A stretch of DNA of 64,000 nucleotides from Cavia porcellus (taxonomy: Eukaryota > Chordata > Mammalia > Rodentia > Caviidae): assembly GCF_034190915.1 (NCBI RefSeq), contig NW_026947486.1:16642001-16706000 (forward strand). The letters run 5' to 3'. The notes beneath the pieces were generated by a model. The model was not told where the DNA came from. It saw only the letters and a list, made by a program, of their open reading frames with translations, and did not search any database. This document shows, piece after piece, positions 1 to 11,768 of the stretch. Every line of letters begins with the position of its first letter. Positions within the stretch are counted from its first letter, which is position 1. Both the position numbers and the translations under genes were made by a program.

Positions 1-207
1 CTAAATTTTGGTGGTATCCTGAGACTTTGTGTGAGACTTTGTGTGGCTACAAACTAATGGATCAGGCAGAGGGAATTTTGAGGTAGTGTGATATTTAGGC
101 TATGGTATGGCTACTACCAGCCACTTAAAACCAGATACACAATGAAGATTGGAAGCAAAAAGCAAATCAGAGGTTTTTGAAAAGAAAAAGAAAAAAAAAT
201 TTCACTT
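1..207. other. Flanking sequence, no gene seen
   Basis: AT-rich, purine-rich sequence up to the first target-site copy of L1-A. No open frame of interest, splice-like exon or recognised repeat. Confidence 0.5.
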
Positions 208-222
208 GAAAAGAGTCCCTTG
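208..222 (+). repeat. Left target-site duplication of L1-A
   Basis: GAAAAGAGTCCCTTG, repeated exactly at 3791-3805 directly after the A-rich tail of L1-A. A perfect 15-bp direct repeat at the two ends of an L1 is the standard footprint of target-primed reverse transcription. Confidence 0.93.
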
Positions 223-1164
223 GACACTTCTTGGAGGATGGTGACCTGATAGGTAGCTGGGTAGTGAGCCTTTCTGAGAAAAATAACTCAAATGCTAGAG
301 TTTAACACCATGGAGAAGACTGGATGAAAGGAGAGGAATTCTCACAAGCCAGGAAGAAACTGAGGGAAAAGAAAAACAGAAAAAAACTAAGAAAGGAAGG
401 AAAAATGGGGATGAAAGGCTGGAACCAGATGCATTCTCAATGGGGCCACAATACTGTGCTAGGCACACCTTGGAGTCAGGTGACTCATGAGTTGGGCTGA
501 AGTCGCAGTCATCAAAATCAGGGGTTGGTGAGTCCAAGGCCCTTGGCGGGAGGATGTGGTGGAATGGAGAGCAGAAACAATTAGGAGAGCTGCATTAACC
601 CATGGTAAGTGCTAAGAATTGGGTCCCATGGAGGGTGGGTGACTGGCTGGAAGACATATTGGAGTTGGGCAGGACAGGCCTGAACCTGGAACTGCAGGGC
701 ATCAATGGGCCACCCCTGGCCCAAAGAGGACTGGTGGGATCTGTTTGGGCTGGGTCATGCCCCTGGTTGGAACCCAATAGCCAGGGATGAAACTGTCCTG
801 AACCTGTGACATCTGCGTGGCACAGACTAGTGTGTTGAAGACACTTGATGATTGACTGGCTCAGAATAGAGGGGCCAGCCTACACTGTCCCTGTGTGCAC
901 CTCAGATAACAGCAGACTGGGGAGGGCAGCAATCCCATAGCCAGCACATTTCAGCAGAAACATAAGCAATACGAAAAGGACCTGACACCCCCACCATGCA
1001 CCTGTCTGAAAGATACCAGAAACATGACAAGAGAAAGAAACAAGAAAAATCCTGTAGTCACTGACCCAGGGAAAATAAGTCCAGGATAGGTAAATACAGA
1101 AGAGATTGAAGGCAGCAATCATGTAATATAGGGCACAGCATCAGCAGACATAAAGAAATACTTT

Positions 1165-2040
1165 TGTGAACCATAGATGAACTTAAAACTGAAATTCTAT
1201 TTCAAGTGAGACAAGATATAAAAAGATTAATAAAAGAAATGCTAAGTACTTATCAAGAAGACACAGATAAAAGAATGGAGGAACTCAGAAAAAGGAGAGA
1301 CATCTTTGATGAACAATATAAACAAAATCTAGAATACATGAAACAGATCCAAACAGGTTACTAAGAAATTAAAAACTCCATTGAAAGCTGGCAAAGTTCC
1401 TTGACAGAACCTAAAGTTAGACTTTCAAAATTGAAAATAGATTTGCAATGTGTGATCATGAAAGAAAATATCTCTTAAAAATAACAAGGAACCAGGAAGT
1501 AACAATACAAAGGCTAGAAAACAACAAAAGCATCTATAACTTAAGAATAAAAAATGTGAACGAAAGAGCAGGAGTAAACACAAATGAATTACAAAGACTA
1601 TTCACAGAAATAATTAAGGAAAACTTTGCAAGCTTAGGAAAAGGAAATGACATACAGATAAATGAGGCACACAAAACTCCAGTCAGCTACAACCAAAACA
1701 CATCTACACCCAGACATATAATAATCAAGATCCCAGAAATTCATCACAAGAACAGAATATTAAAAGTGGTCAGAGAAAAGAAACAGATCACCTATAAAGT
1801 AAAACCCATCAAAGTCATGACAAACTTCTCGACACAAACCATCAAATCAAGAACAGCTTGAAGTGAAGTATTCCAAGCCCTGAAAGAAAATAATCTCCAA
1901 TCCAGATTGATGTACTCTGCAAAAATGTCTCTCAAAATTAATGGAGAAACAAGATGTTTCCATGACAAAGAGGAACTGTGGGACCTAGTGACCATCAATT
2001 CAACCCTACAAATAATATTGAAGGACATTCTAGAGAGAGA
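1165..2040 (+). pseudogene. L1-A ORF1 remnant (ORF1p RNA-binding protein)
   Basis: ORF1p is the trimeric RNA-binding protein of L1: N-terminal coiled coil, RRM, C-terminal domain. The frame is broken here; the longest open piece is 1448-1861 (137 codons). It carries the RRM/CTD signatures STPRHIIIKIPEI (near residues 86-98) followed by REKKQITYKVKPIKV, then the start of the C-terminal domain before a stop. Upstream (1165-1440) the glutamate/lysine-rich coiled-coil part is recognisable by alignment to the L1-K and L1-G copies but carries stops. Downstream (1861-2040) the C-terminal end continues in another frame. Dead gene; the start codon cannot be fixed. Confidence 0.82.
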
Positions 2041-2149
2041 GTAAAAATACCAGGATTCCAGCAGCAGTGACAGAGAGATCTCAATGAATGGGGCAAACAG
2101 TGGAGTAAAGGAGAAAAGTAGACAATCATCAGCAGAAAAATAGCATAGG

Positions 2150-2480
2150 AGAGATGAGGCAGAGAAGACTGGTTATAATCTCTAACACAGATGGCCTTGA
2201 TACACTAACAAAAAGAAACACAGACAGAGCAGATCAGGAGACAGGGTCCATTGAGATGCTCTGAATAGGAAATATAATCAACGTGAAAGAGGGTTAATGA
2301 ACTGAAAGTCAAAGATGAGAAAACAATGTTCTGTGTGACAGGGAACCAGAGTAAATAGGGGCTGCTCATCTAGCAGCTGCAAATAAGTTGGAAAGCCATG
2401 ACACTTTTTTGTAGTGGTGAACTACTCAGCTATGAAGAGGGAAAGCCTTGAGGCTTTGGTAGGTAAAGAAATACAGCTCA
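2150..2480 (+). pseudogene. L1-A ORF2 remnant, two ends joined
   Basis: The first part matches the beginning of the endonuclease domain (the 'CTGAAAGTCAAAG' region shared with L1-B and L1-G). At about 2365-2400 it changes to the extreme C-terminal end of ORF2 (GAACTACTCAGCTATGAAGAG). Most of the endonuclease, all of the reverse transcriptase and the cysteine-rich region are absent. Confidence 0.7.
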
Positions 2481-2499
2481 AGATTAAGCTCAGGGGTGA

Positions 2500-3790
2500 A
2501 AAGGTTCAGCACCACTTGGGTAGATAACAGGTTGCTCCCCTAATCTAAAAACTGGGGGGGTTGGTAGGACCCAAAGTGTACAAAGAAACCTTAGAAAGGG
2601 AAAAGGGAGGAATTGTCTAAAAAAAGGAAGGCAGAGGACATTGTTAACAGTGCATCAGGATTTAAAATCCACATTAGTCTTATCACTCTGGTTAGTGATA
2701 TTATTCTGTTCCAGTCTACCTACTCATACTAGATTTGAGGGCACAGAAAGCTATGCCACAAATAGAAAGAAATACTATGATAACTATCCTTCATTTCCTA
2801 TTAACTTGAACTGAAGCCCTGTATTACTTACACTGTCTTACTATGAATGATCTTATTGGATTATGGTTTGTTAGATCACTGTTTTATCTTGACTGATTTT
2901 ATTCAAATTTGGTATGCATGATAGTATCAAGTCTAAAAGTAGAGGCAACTACTCTGAAGATGACAAGATGTAATAGGATACTCATTCCAGTTTGATTATT
3001 AACTGCTTTTGAAGTCCTATAATGTCTCCAATGTTATGTTTTTATTAATATTGCTATGTAGTGCTATGTTCAATTATACTATGCCTGATGATATAGACAA
3101 TTCTATTGAGTATAATAAGAGACATCAACGTGGCTGCTGTAGATCACCTAGAATTGTAGTTTTCTATGTCTTTTTTCATGTAATTCTAGGAATTTGTTTT
3201 GTTGTCTTGTTTTGATCTTTTTTTTTCCTAGAATACAGGAAGGATAGGTATACATATAGAGATTCATGCATGTGTAGAATTTCTAAACAGTTTATGAGAA
3301 TAGATTATATAATGTACAATGCAATGTGCAGATACTCTGAGGAAAAAGAGACACTAAGATAGCCAGTGTTAATTCTGTAGCATTATGATATAAAATCTAG
3401 CAATATTATTATTCTCTGTCCAGAGTGATATTAGTCTATTTTCTTTTGTTTAATTTCAATATATGTAAAGATGAGGACAGCTATTTTAAAGAGAAGGAGA
3501 GACATCATGGCAGCTATTGTTGACTTCTCTATTGTCTAGTCTTAAAGACCTAAAATGCCTTTATCATCCTATTCGGATCAGTTTAGTACTATTTTGTTCA
3601 GTATATACTCACTGTGTATGAAGATATTGACAACTATTTGGAAGGAAACCTGAGACAATATGATGGACAATGAAGATCTCCGGTGGTCTTGCTTTGAAAT
3701 CTGTGTTTCTTAAGTTGTTTTCTTATTACCTGTTTTGTTCTGTTTTGTGAGGTTTAATTTTATACTCTTTAAAATTAAAAAAAAAAGAAA
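2500..3790 (+). repeat. L1-A 3'UTR with diverged ~150-bp tandem units
   Basis: T-rich 3'UTR ending in CTCTTTAAAATTAAAAAAAA. A motif of the form GAGACATnATGGnAGC recurs at 3119, 3348, 3499 and 3652, with an earlier weaker copy near 2957. Spacing is mostly 150-160 bp, so the UTR is built of diverged tandem units. The 3'UTR of L1-K has the same design. Confidence 0.7.
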
Positions 3791-3805
3791 GAAAAGAGTC
3801 CCTTG
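3791..3805 (+). repeat. Right target-site duplication of L1-A
   Basis: Second copy of GAAAAGAGTCCCTTG, identical to 208-222. Confidence 0.93.
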
Positions 3806-4767
3806 ACCCCCTGCTCAAGAAGGATTGACTCAGATTTCTTTTCATTGTGCACTTTAACTGTACATTTAGGCATTAGAGGCTACTGCAGACAAGGTCTTAA
3901 AGGGGCCTGGTGGCTGCCCATGTTAGTGCCTGACTTTGGTTTTTTCCAAGTGACACTGGTCATGTGGATATGCAGAATGCAAGAGTTATGGGATGACAGA
4001 AAATGACATCCTCAACTGAGAATTTTTACTTAGTTCTGGAAAGAATAACATCTTTGAGAGGCCAATAAACAATGAAGTAATAAGGCTAGATTTGTCTGTT
4101 GGAAAGATATCTATATTGGCAATAAGAAACATGGACCAGACTAAGGGCAAGACTGTTCTAGTAATGCCAAGAGAAAGCAGGTCATGAAAAAGAAAGTATG
4201 ATGAAAAATTGTAGGGAATGGAACTAAGTCAATGACAGATAGTTTAAGTGTTGGGTATAGATTTGAGAGTTGTGCCTAATGACTGGATATAGATGTGAAA
4301 TTTTTAATACATGGGTTGTGTTTAGTAGCAATTCCATTAGGAGAGATAAAAGGTAATGGAGAATCAATGATTCATGGAAGTGTGAGCTAGCTGGTCACAA
4401 AGCAATTAAATAAGGAATCATTAACAAAATGATAAATGTACACAGAGTTAAAATACTATATTTGAAGACCAAAGAATATAGTTCATAGTAACTACTGGCC
4501 AATGGACATTAAATAGCAATCAAGTAGAAAGTATCCAAAATTGAATAATAACTAAAATGTTGTATGTAAATTTGTAAAATGTTTTGTATTCTTGTAATAT
4601 ATTCAGTGTGTGGAATAAAACTTAGTTCTTTAAGTGCACATAGAAAGAAAGAAGAAACAATTTAAATTCAAAAATATACACAGAACTAAATTATAAAATG
4701 GAAAAATTAAAATAAGCACTAAAAGTTAATGAAATAGAAAAAAATACAAAGACAAACAAACCCAAAA
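3806..4767. other. Interval without recognised gene
   Basis: Mixed-composition sequence between L1-A and L1-B that becomes A-rich after about 4640. A 67-codon open frame at 3803-4006 has no family signature. No repeat recognised with confidence. Confidence 0.4.
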
Positions 4768-5219
4768 GACCAGAGGACTGCCACACTCACACCGACTCAG
4801 TCTACCGTGCCATGCCTGCATTCAGGCATGCTCCTCCTACATGCTGACCATGAGGAGGACTACCATGCCAACCCTGGTTCTGCTGGCTGCCCTCAGCTAC
4901 CCCCCTCATCTCTTAAAACAAGCACTGCTGTGAATGTTCGGCTCCCATTTTCTCTTCCAGAACCTTGAACTGTAGTGGACTGACTGTGCTGGTTTGACAG
5001 GAGACTCAGTGGCCCTTTGACCAGACAGAGAACCTCACCAAGGTTCTGGTCACCATGTAACCAATAATCAGATGGACATCAACCACACACAGTAGGACCT
5101 TAGGAGACACACTGACAACAGTTGTGACTATTGGGATTAAATAACCAGATATTGACCCAGAGGGTGGAAAAGACAAAATGAGAAAGCAAAATTAAGTCTC
5201 AGACATCTAGTCCATCAGA

Positions 5220-6218
5220 AGGAAGAACAGGTGACAGCAGAATAGAGACTTTAAAAGCCACATACCATAAATACCAGAAAAGATAGCAAATGAAATGAAG
5301 AAATAAATCCATGAGACTATAGACAAAATCAAATTAGAAATAATTTCTCATGTAAAGACAGAAATAACAACCTTAGTTAACAAGTTCCTCAGAATAGCTA
5401 GAGAAGAAATAGATTAAAAAATACAGGAGAATGAGAAAATGATTAAAACTTTGAATGAAAAATGTAGAACACAACCAGAATCCAAGAAACAAATTCAAAG
5501 AGATATCCAAGAAGCAAAATTTGTATTGAAAGTGGGCACAATTGTTTAAGTGAAACTGAGATAGAGTTTCAGACCTTGGGGACAAGATCTCAGAGATTGT
5601 GAAACCATAGAACTTACACAAATATGAAATGATAATTTATCAGCTTCAATATGATGCCAAGAGAAACAATATAGGGCTAATAGGCATCATTGAATGCAGG
5701 AGTAAATGCAAATGACATAGGTAAACTATTCACAGAAGTAATAGAAGAAAATTTCCTAAACATGGGGAAAAATTGATATACAAATAAGTGAGGCATATAG
5801 AATGTCAAACAGTCACAAACAACATAAATCTACACCAAAATATATAAACATTAAGTTCACAGAATACAGCATGAAAACAAAATACTAAAAGCTGTTAGAG
5901 AGAAGACACAATTCACCTATCAAGGAAAGCCCATCAGAATCAGGGCAGACTTTTCAGCACAAACATTCAGGTTAAGAATAGCTTGGAGTGAAGTGTTGCA
6001 ATCCCTAAAAGAAAACAACTTTCAACCCAGACTGGTGTACCCAGAAAAACTTTCATTCAAATTTACTAGAAACACAAGATACTTCCAAGACAAAGAACAA
6101 CTTAAAAAATTGATGGTCACCAAAAAACCCTAGAAGGAGTACTGAAAGACATGTTAGAAAGAGATAAAAATGACCACAATCTCCAGAACAAGAACAAAAA
6201 GAAAACACCAGGATAAAA
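5220..6218 (+). pseudogene. L1-B ORF1 remnant
   Basis: ORF1p remnant aligned by DNA to the other copies: a coiled-coil part (5290-5560), an RRM part (about 5640-5900, with the 'TCTACACCAAAATATATAA' equivalent of the STPRH motif) and a C-terminal domain (5900-6120). It ends in a lysine-rich tail and a stop near 6216. Stops interrupt every frame; no open piece reaches 100 codons on the sense strand. The start is uncertain because the 5'UTR-ORF1 junction is diverged. Confidence 0.72.
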
Positions 6219-6284
6219 AAAAATAAACAAGGGAGAAAAGTAGGAAACCAACAGCAGGAACACAGTATAGCAAAGTCATGCCAG

Positions 6285-9200
6285 TACATCAGTGATATCC
6301 ATAAATGTAAATGTGGTCAATTCACCTATCAAAATAAATAGGTTGAAAGAATGATTCAAGAAACAAGATCACACAATATGCTGTATACAAGAAACACATT
6401 TGACTCAAAAAGAAACTCATAGATTAAAAGTCAAAGGGTGGAAAACAGTATTCCTCACAACAGGAACCCAGGAAAAGCAGGGGTAGCTATTCTGTTTTCA
6501 GACAAAGTGAACTCATCAAGCTTAAAAGAATTAAAAGAGATAAAGAAGGCCACTACATACTTGTAAGTGGGCAAGAGGAAAAACTAACAAATATAAATAT
6601 AAATGCACCATATACAGGAGCATCCAGTTATATAAGACAAATATTAATGGAAATGAAAAAATCAAAAATACAAATGTAATTGGAGACCTTAACACCTCAC
6701 TGCCACAAAGAGATAGATCAAATAGACAAAAATTCCGCAAACAAATAACAGAACTGAATCATACATGTGAGTGAATAGACTTAGTGAATGTTTACAGTAT
6801 TGCACCCAATGAAATTAGAATATGCATTCTCCTCAGCTATGCATGGGACATTCTCCAAAATAGACTATATATTAACTCATAAAATGTTCTTAAGTAAATG
6901 TAAAGGGAACAAAATTATCCCAGGTATAATATCTGGCCATAGAGCATTAAATTGGAAATCAATGGCAAAATAAATTGCAAAACCTGCATAAATACATGGA
7001 AATTAAATAACAACCTTCTGAACAACCAGTGGGTTACAGATGAAATTAGAGAAGAAACAAAACAATACCCACAATACAATGAAAATGCAGCTACAACATA
7101 CCATAACCTATGGAATGCAATGAAAGCAGTCCCAACAGGGAAATATATAATAATAAATAGTCACATCAAGGAAATGAAATGAACACAAATAAATAACCTA
7201 ATGCTACATCTCAAGCTTCTAGAAATGGAAGACCATGTCAAACACAAAGCTCATAGAAGAGAGGAAAATGTAAAGATTAGAGCAGAAGTTAATGCAACTA
7301 AAACTAAAAAAAAATACAAATAATCAAATGAATCAAAGAGCTGGTTTTTTGAGAGTATAAACAAAATTGATAAACCCCTGGCTAACCTTATCAAGAAAAA
7401 GAAAGAAAAAAATGCATGCAATAAGGTCTGAACATTAGGAAATTACTACACATCCCATGGAAATTCACAAGATCATGAACACCTACTTTGAAAATCTCTA
7501 TTCACATAGGGTGGAAGACACAGAGGAAATGGACAGATTTCTAGGAACATATGAACTACCAAAGCTCAATCAAGATTTGACAATTTTTTTTAAATAACCC
7601 AATATCAGCTATTGAAATAGAAAATATGATTAAAAACTTACCAACAAAGGAAAGGCCAGGTCCTGATGGATTCACAGCTGAATTCTATAAAAAAATTTAG
7701 AGAAGATTTAACATTTAAACACTTTTAAACACATTTAAACATTTCAATGAAATTTAAAGAGAAGCAGTCCTTCCTAGCTCATTCTGGGAGGCAAGTATCA
7801 CTCTGATACCAAAACCAGAGAAAGACCCAACCAAAAAGGAGAACTATAGACCAGTCTCACCAACGGACATTGATGCAAAGATTTTCAATAAAATATTGGC
7901 AAATAGAATGCAGCAAATGATCAAGAAAATTATGCACCACAACTAAGTGGGGGTATATTCTAGGCATGCAGAGGCAATTCAACATTCACAAATCAATAAA
8001 TATAATACACCACATCAACAGAGCCAAAAATAAAAATCACATGATCCTACATATAGATGCAGAAAAAGGTTTTGATAAAGCTCAACACTTGTTCATGATA
8101 AAAACTCTACAGAAACTCGGAATACACAGTATGTACCTCAATCTCATAATGGCCATTTATGACAAACTAACAGCCAGCATTATACTAAGTAAAGAAAAAT
8201 TCAAACCTTTCACCCTAAAATCAGGAACAAGACAAAGATATCCACTATCACCACTCCTATTCAATATAGTCCTAGAAACATTAGCCAGAGCAAGCAGAGA
8301 AGTGGGAGAAATAAAAGGAATAAAAATAGGAAAAGAAAAAGTTAAATTATCATTATTTGCAGATGACATGATACCCTACATATAAGAGCCCAAAAACTTC
8401 ATTAAAAGACTAGTAGGCAGAATTAAAAAATTCAGCAGCATAGCTAGATACAAAGTCAACACTCAAAAATCAATAGCATTCCTGTACACATAAACTCCCT
8501 GAGAGAAATTATGGGAATTTCGCTTTTCACTATAGCATCTAAAAAAAAAAATGAAATACATAGGAATCAACCCAATCAACTATGTAAAAGACCTATATGC
8601 TGAAAGTTATACTAGTCTAAAAAAGGAGATTAAAGAGGATATTAGAAAAATGGAAGGATATTCCTTGCTCTTAGTTAGGAAGAACCAACATTGTGAAAAT
8701 GGCCATGATCCCAAACTATTATACAGATTCAGTGCAATCCCAATCCAAATATCATTAATATACCTTGCAGATATAGAGAAAATATTCCTAAAATTCATTT
8801 GGAAACATAAGAATACTAAAACAGCAAAAGTGATTCCATGCAACAAAGACAAGACAGGAGGCATCTCAATTCTTGACTTGAAGCTATACTACGAAGCCCC
8901 AGTAATAAAATCAGCATGATACTGGCAAAGAAAAGGACCTGAGGATCAATGGAGAAGATTAGAAGTTTCAAACACTGATACAGAGACACTCAGCCACCTT
9001 ATATTTGACAAAGGGGCTAAACATGTTCACTGGAAAAAATACAGCCTCTTTAATGATTGATGTTGGAAAAATTGTCTTTCCACAGGCCAAAGATGGAAAA
9101 TAGATGCAGGCCTAGCTCCATACACTAAACTAAAGTCAAAATATTATAACAGAAACACTAAATCTACTGTGGGACAATGTAGGTAGAAATCTTGGAGATG

Positions 9201-10020
9201 TAGGGGTAAGCAGAGAATTCATGAATAAAATACAAACCACATAGGAAATACTTCAAAGAATCAACAAGTGGGATCTCATATTACTAAAAAGTGTTTGCAC
9301 TTCCAAAGAAATCACCAACAAAGTGAAAAGAAAACTACAGAATGGGAAAGAATTTTAGCCAAGAGTCCCTCAGACAAAGGAAATATATTAGAACATATAA
9401 AGAATTAAAAAAAACATGAAGCCCCAAATTCAAAGACCGTCTCCTAGAATGGATATTGGAGATGAACATACAGGCTCAGATGAAGATATGCAAATGGCAA
9501 ATAAATATATGAAGAAATGTTCACCATCACTGGTCGTTTAAGAAATGCAAATTAAAATGGCAATGAGATTTCATCTCACACAGGAAAGAATGGCCACCAT
9601 CATAAGATCAACTCATAACAAATGCTTGCAAAGCTGCGGGGAAATTGGAACCACTGTTGCTTTGAGTGTAGACTGGTGCAGCCACTGTCATAATCCTTAT
9701 GAAGTTCCTAAAAAAACTAGGATTGGAAGTTCTACTCAATCCAGCTATTTCTGTCCTGTGTATTTTTCCAGAAAAATTGAGGAAGGTGATGTCACAGTGA
9801 TATATGTACACCTATGTTCATAGCAGTACAATTTGTGATAGCCAAATCTTGGAAACAACCAAAATACCCCTCAACCACAGAATGGATGAAAAAAATGTGG
9901 TATCTTTATACAATGGAATAATACTCAGCTATAATAAAGGATGATCTTGAGTCCTATATTGGTAAATGGAGATAACTTGTGAATATCCTCATTAGTGAAA
10001 CAAGACTCACATTAGTAAAT
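6285..10020 (+). pseudogene. L1-B ORF2 remnant (endonuclease / reverse transcriptase)
   Basis: ORF2p nicks target DNA with an N-terminal APE-type endonuclease and copies the L1 RNA with a central reverse transcriptase. The endonuclease part is readable around 6290-6960, the RT part around 7620-8900. The longest open piece, 7966-8385 (139 codons), runs through palm-domain residues [13 protein letters not shown] and a [15 protein letters not shown] stretch to the catalytic FADD at 8356-8367, before a stop. The next piece, 8551-8919, covers the region after the palm. The C-terminal region is readable to about 10020. FADD is preserved, but at least half a dozen frame breaks make the gene dead. 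Confidence 0.85.
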
Positions 10021-10395
10021 ATCACATTGCCTCTGTAGTGTAAAAAATAATAAAACTGATAGAGTAATAACACCCAAAAAGTATAATAGATATTGTAAAA
10101 GTGAAAGGGAAGCAAAGTGCTCTAAAGGATATGACAGTCTGTACAGTATGTAAGATATGTGACCACAGTACTGAATTTCTGTTAGATCTTTGAGCAGAAG
10201 GGTTTGCACTGTCAAGGTTTGAGTGTCTAGCCACTTTTTGTGCTTTGATTTTGTAACAACTATTTTTAAGATGACAGTGTGCAATGTATCAACTAGTGAT
10301 TTGATAATGCTAATTTTTAAAAATTCTGTATTATTCTACCTTTTTACTTTTTTCTATTTTGTTTTTTCTTTTTTCTTTCTTTCTTTAAATAAAAA
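10020..10395 (+). repeat. L1-B 3'UTR, type A
   Basis: Shares with L1-H (27960-28318) and the short L1-J (41338-41600) the ordered blocks CACTTTTTGTGCTTTGATTTT, ACAACTA, AACTAGTGATTT, TTCTGTATTATT and TCTACC, before TTTAAATAAA. This design differs from the tandem-unit 3'UTR of L1-A and L1-K. Confidence 0.75.
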
Positions 10396-10420
10396 ACAAA
10401 AAAATAAAAAGCAAAAGATC

Positions 10421-10560
10421 ATTTTTTGAAATTACAAATGGAATTTATGGGAGTCAAATGACATAGATAAAGAAATTGAAGATAAAAAAGAACAAACAAC
10501 CAATAATATGAATATGCAAGCATAATTTGCTATAGTGTATGAAAAACAAATTGGTAGAAC
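10421..10560. other. Short spacer
   Basis: A-rich sequence between L1-B and the older L1 relic; nothing specific seen. Confidence 0.4.
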
Positions 10561-11189
10561 TAATGGATAAATAGAAAAATATAGTTGGACATTACAAAAT
10601 CTCTGTCAATTTCAGCTAAATGAAAATCAACAGTAATACTATCAATGAGTCATACTTAATAGAACATTTTACTTAATAAGAGAAGAGCAGATGTTGTTTT
10701 CAAGTGTCTATGACCATAGCCTGTGTTATAAAACAAACCTCAATGAAAGTTTAAGATTGAAACCATACACAGTAAGTTTTATGGACATGGAATTACACTA
10801 AAAACTCATAAAATAAATATTACAAGTAAATTAAACAAAGTACTTCAACATAGTTCATGGTTCAAAGAAAATATCTGAAAGGAAATTTGAAAATATATAC
10901 AGCTGAATGGAATCACATCTAAAAATATGTGCAATGTAGCTAAAGCATTGCTGAGAGAGATATTTTTACCACTAAATGCTGACCTTAGAAATGAGAAAAG
11001 ATTTCAAATCAGTAAGTTTGTATTTCAGTAAACTAGAAAAAGAAGAGAAAAAACTAAAGGAAGAGAAGGAAAGAAATCATATAGGTAGGAACAGAACTCA
11101 ATGAAATTGAAAACAAAAACAGAAAAATCAATTACACAAAAAACTATTTGCTTGAGAGAGCAATAAATTCGACAAACTTCTAGCAAAAT

Positions 11190-11233
<44 letters not shown>

Positions 11234-11700
11234 AAATATCTATCATGGGAATGAAATTGATTATCCTTTGCAGCCATTATTAAACACAAATAAAGAAATA
11301 TTACAAATAAATTTGAAATGCATGCACATTCAAAAATTTGGATATAATATATCAATTCCTCAAAAATGACAAATACCTAAAACCCAATCAATATAAAATA
11401 GAACAACCAAATGGTCCTATAACAAGGAACTGAAATTCATAGTTATAAAGGTCTCTAAAAAAGAAATATGAGCCAGATATTTTCACAGAACAGTCCTACC
11501 AAACATTCAAAACAGAACAAATTTTCCCCTAATAATAGAAGAGGGAATGCCTCCTAACTCATTTATGTAGGCCAGTATTACTGTGATACTAAAACTAGAT
11601 AAATGTAGTATAAAAAAGAAAACTAAAGATCATATGCCTCATGAATTTAGTCACAAAATCCTCAGGGAAACACAATTCAAAACCAGTAATGTCTAAAAAG
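10560..11700 (+). mobile_element. Old L1 ORF2 fragment (L1M-like)
   Basis: Heavily diverged L1 ORF2 sequence of an older type than L1-A to L1-K. Recognisable blocks are CTCAATGAAATTGAAAAC (11098-11115), the '..CAAACTTCTAGCAAAATGACA' stretch (to 11192) and, after the microsatellite, the '..CCTACCAAACATTCAAAACAGAACAA' and 'CTCCTAACTCATTTATGTAGGCCAGTATTACTGTGATAC' equivalents of the RT finger region. A (TA)n run has expanded inside it. No open frame. Confidence 0.7.
11193..11231. repeat. (TA)n microsatellite
   Basis: About 39 bp of uninterrupted TA repeats inside the old L1 fragment. The repeat gives spurious open frames on the minus strand (IYIYIY). Confidence 0.95.
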
Positions 11701-11711
11701 AAATAAAAATA

Positions 11712-11755
11712 TTAGTTTCTACTATTGCTATAAAATTATCACAAATAGTGGCTTA
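11712..11755 (-). mobile_element. MLT1-like MaLR LTR relic, left part
   Basis: Contains TTAGTTTCTACTATTGCT..AAATTATCACAAATAGTGGCTTAAAA, the antisense start of an MLT1-type LTR (compare 48478-48530 in this window). It is interrupted by L1-D and resumes at 13848. Confidence 0.6.
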
Positions 11756-11768
11756 AAATAATATGTAC
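11756..11768 (+). repeat. Left direct repeat flanking L1-D
   Basis: AAATAATATGTAC, repeated exactly at 13835-13847. The broken MLT1-like LTR continues after the second copy, so this is a true target-site duplication. Confidence 0.85.

Larger units (their letters stand above)
223..3790 (+). mobile_element. L1-A, internally deleted LINE-1
   Basis: A complete L1 insertion of about 3.57 kb between perfect 15-bp TSDs. In order it holds a 5'UTR (223 to about 1150), an ORF1 remnant (about 1165-2040), a short start of ORF2 (about 2150-2365), then a jump straight to the last codons of ORF2 (about 2400-2480, matching the 'ACTACTCAGCTAT' stretch found at the ORF2 end of L1-B, L1-H and L1-K), then a 1.3-kb 3'UTR and an A-rich tail. 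The 5' end (GGAGGATGGTGACC) resembles the 5' ends of L1-D and L1-E, so this is a true 5' end and not a truncation. Around 3.4 kb of ORF2, with endonuclease and reverse transcriptase, is missing. Whether the deletion came before or after insertion cannot be told from one copy. Confidence 0.88.
4768..10420 (+). mobile_element. L1-B, nearly full-length decayed LINE-1
   Basis: 5'UTR part (4768 to about 5220), ORF1 (about 5220-6218), ORF2 (about 6285-10020) and 3'UTR (about 10020-10395) ending in a TTTAAATAAA-type signal and an A-rich tail. The 5'UTR shares AGAACCTTGAACTG and AACAGTTG..GACTA..GGGATT blocks with L1-H, so the two belong to the same 5'UTR type, but L1-B lacks the 61-bp monomers and is probably truncated at its 5' end. 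CCAAAAGACCA before the element resembles GCAAAAGATCA after the tail (9 of 11), a possible diverged TSD. Many stops and frameshifts: an inactive fossil. Confidence 0.85.

Noticed and set aside
295..1122. Open frames of 60-80 codons on both strands (295-537 -, 595-777 -, 602-790 +, 880-1122 -).
   Set aside because: They lie in the L1-A 5'UTR, show no domain or codon signal, and overlap each other on opposite strands.
11025..11355. Hydrophobic IYIYIY frames as membrane proteins.
   Set aside because: Translation of a (TA)n microsatellite. The same artefact occurs at 39428-39688, 40688-40885, 61573-61761 and 62020-62217.
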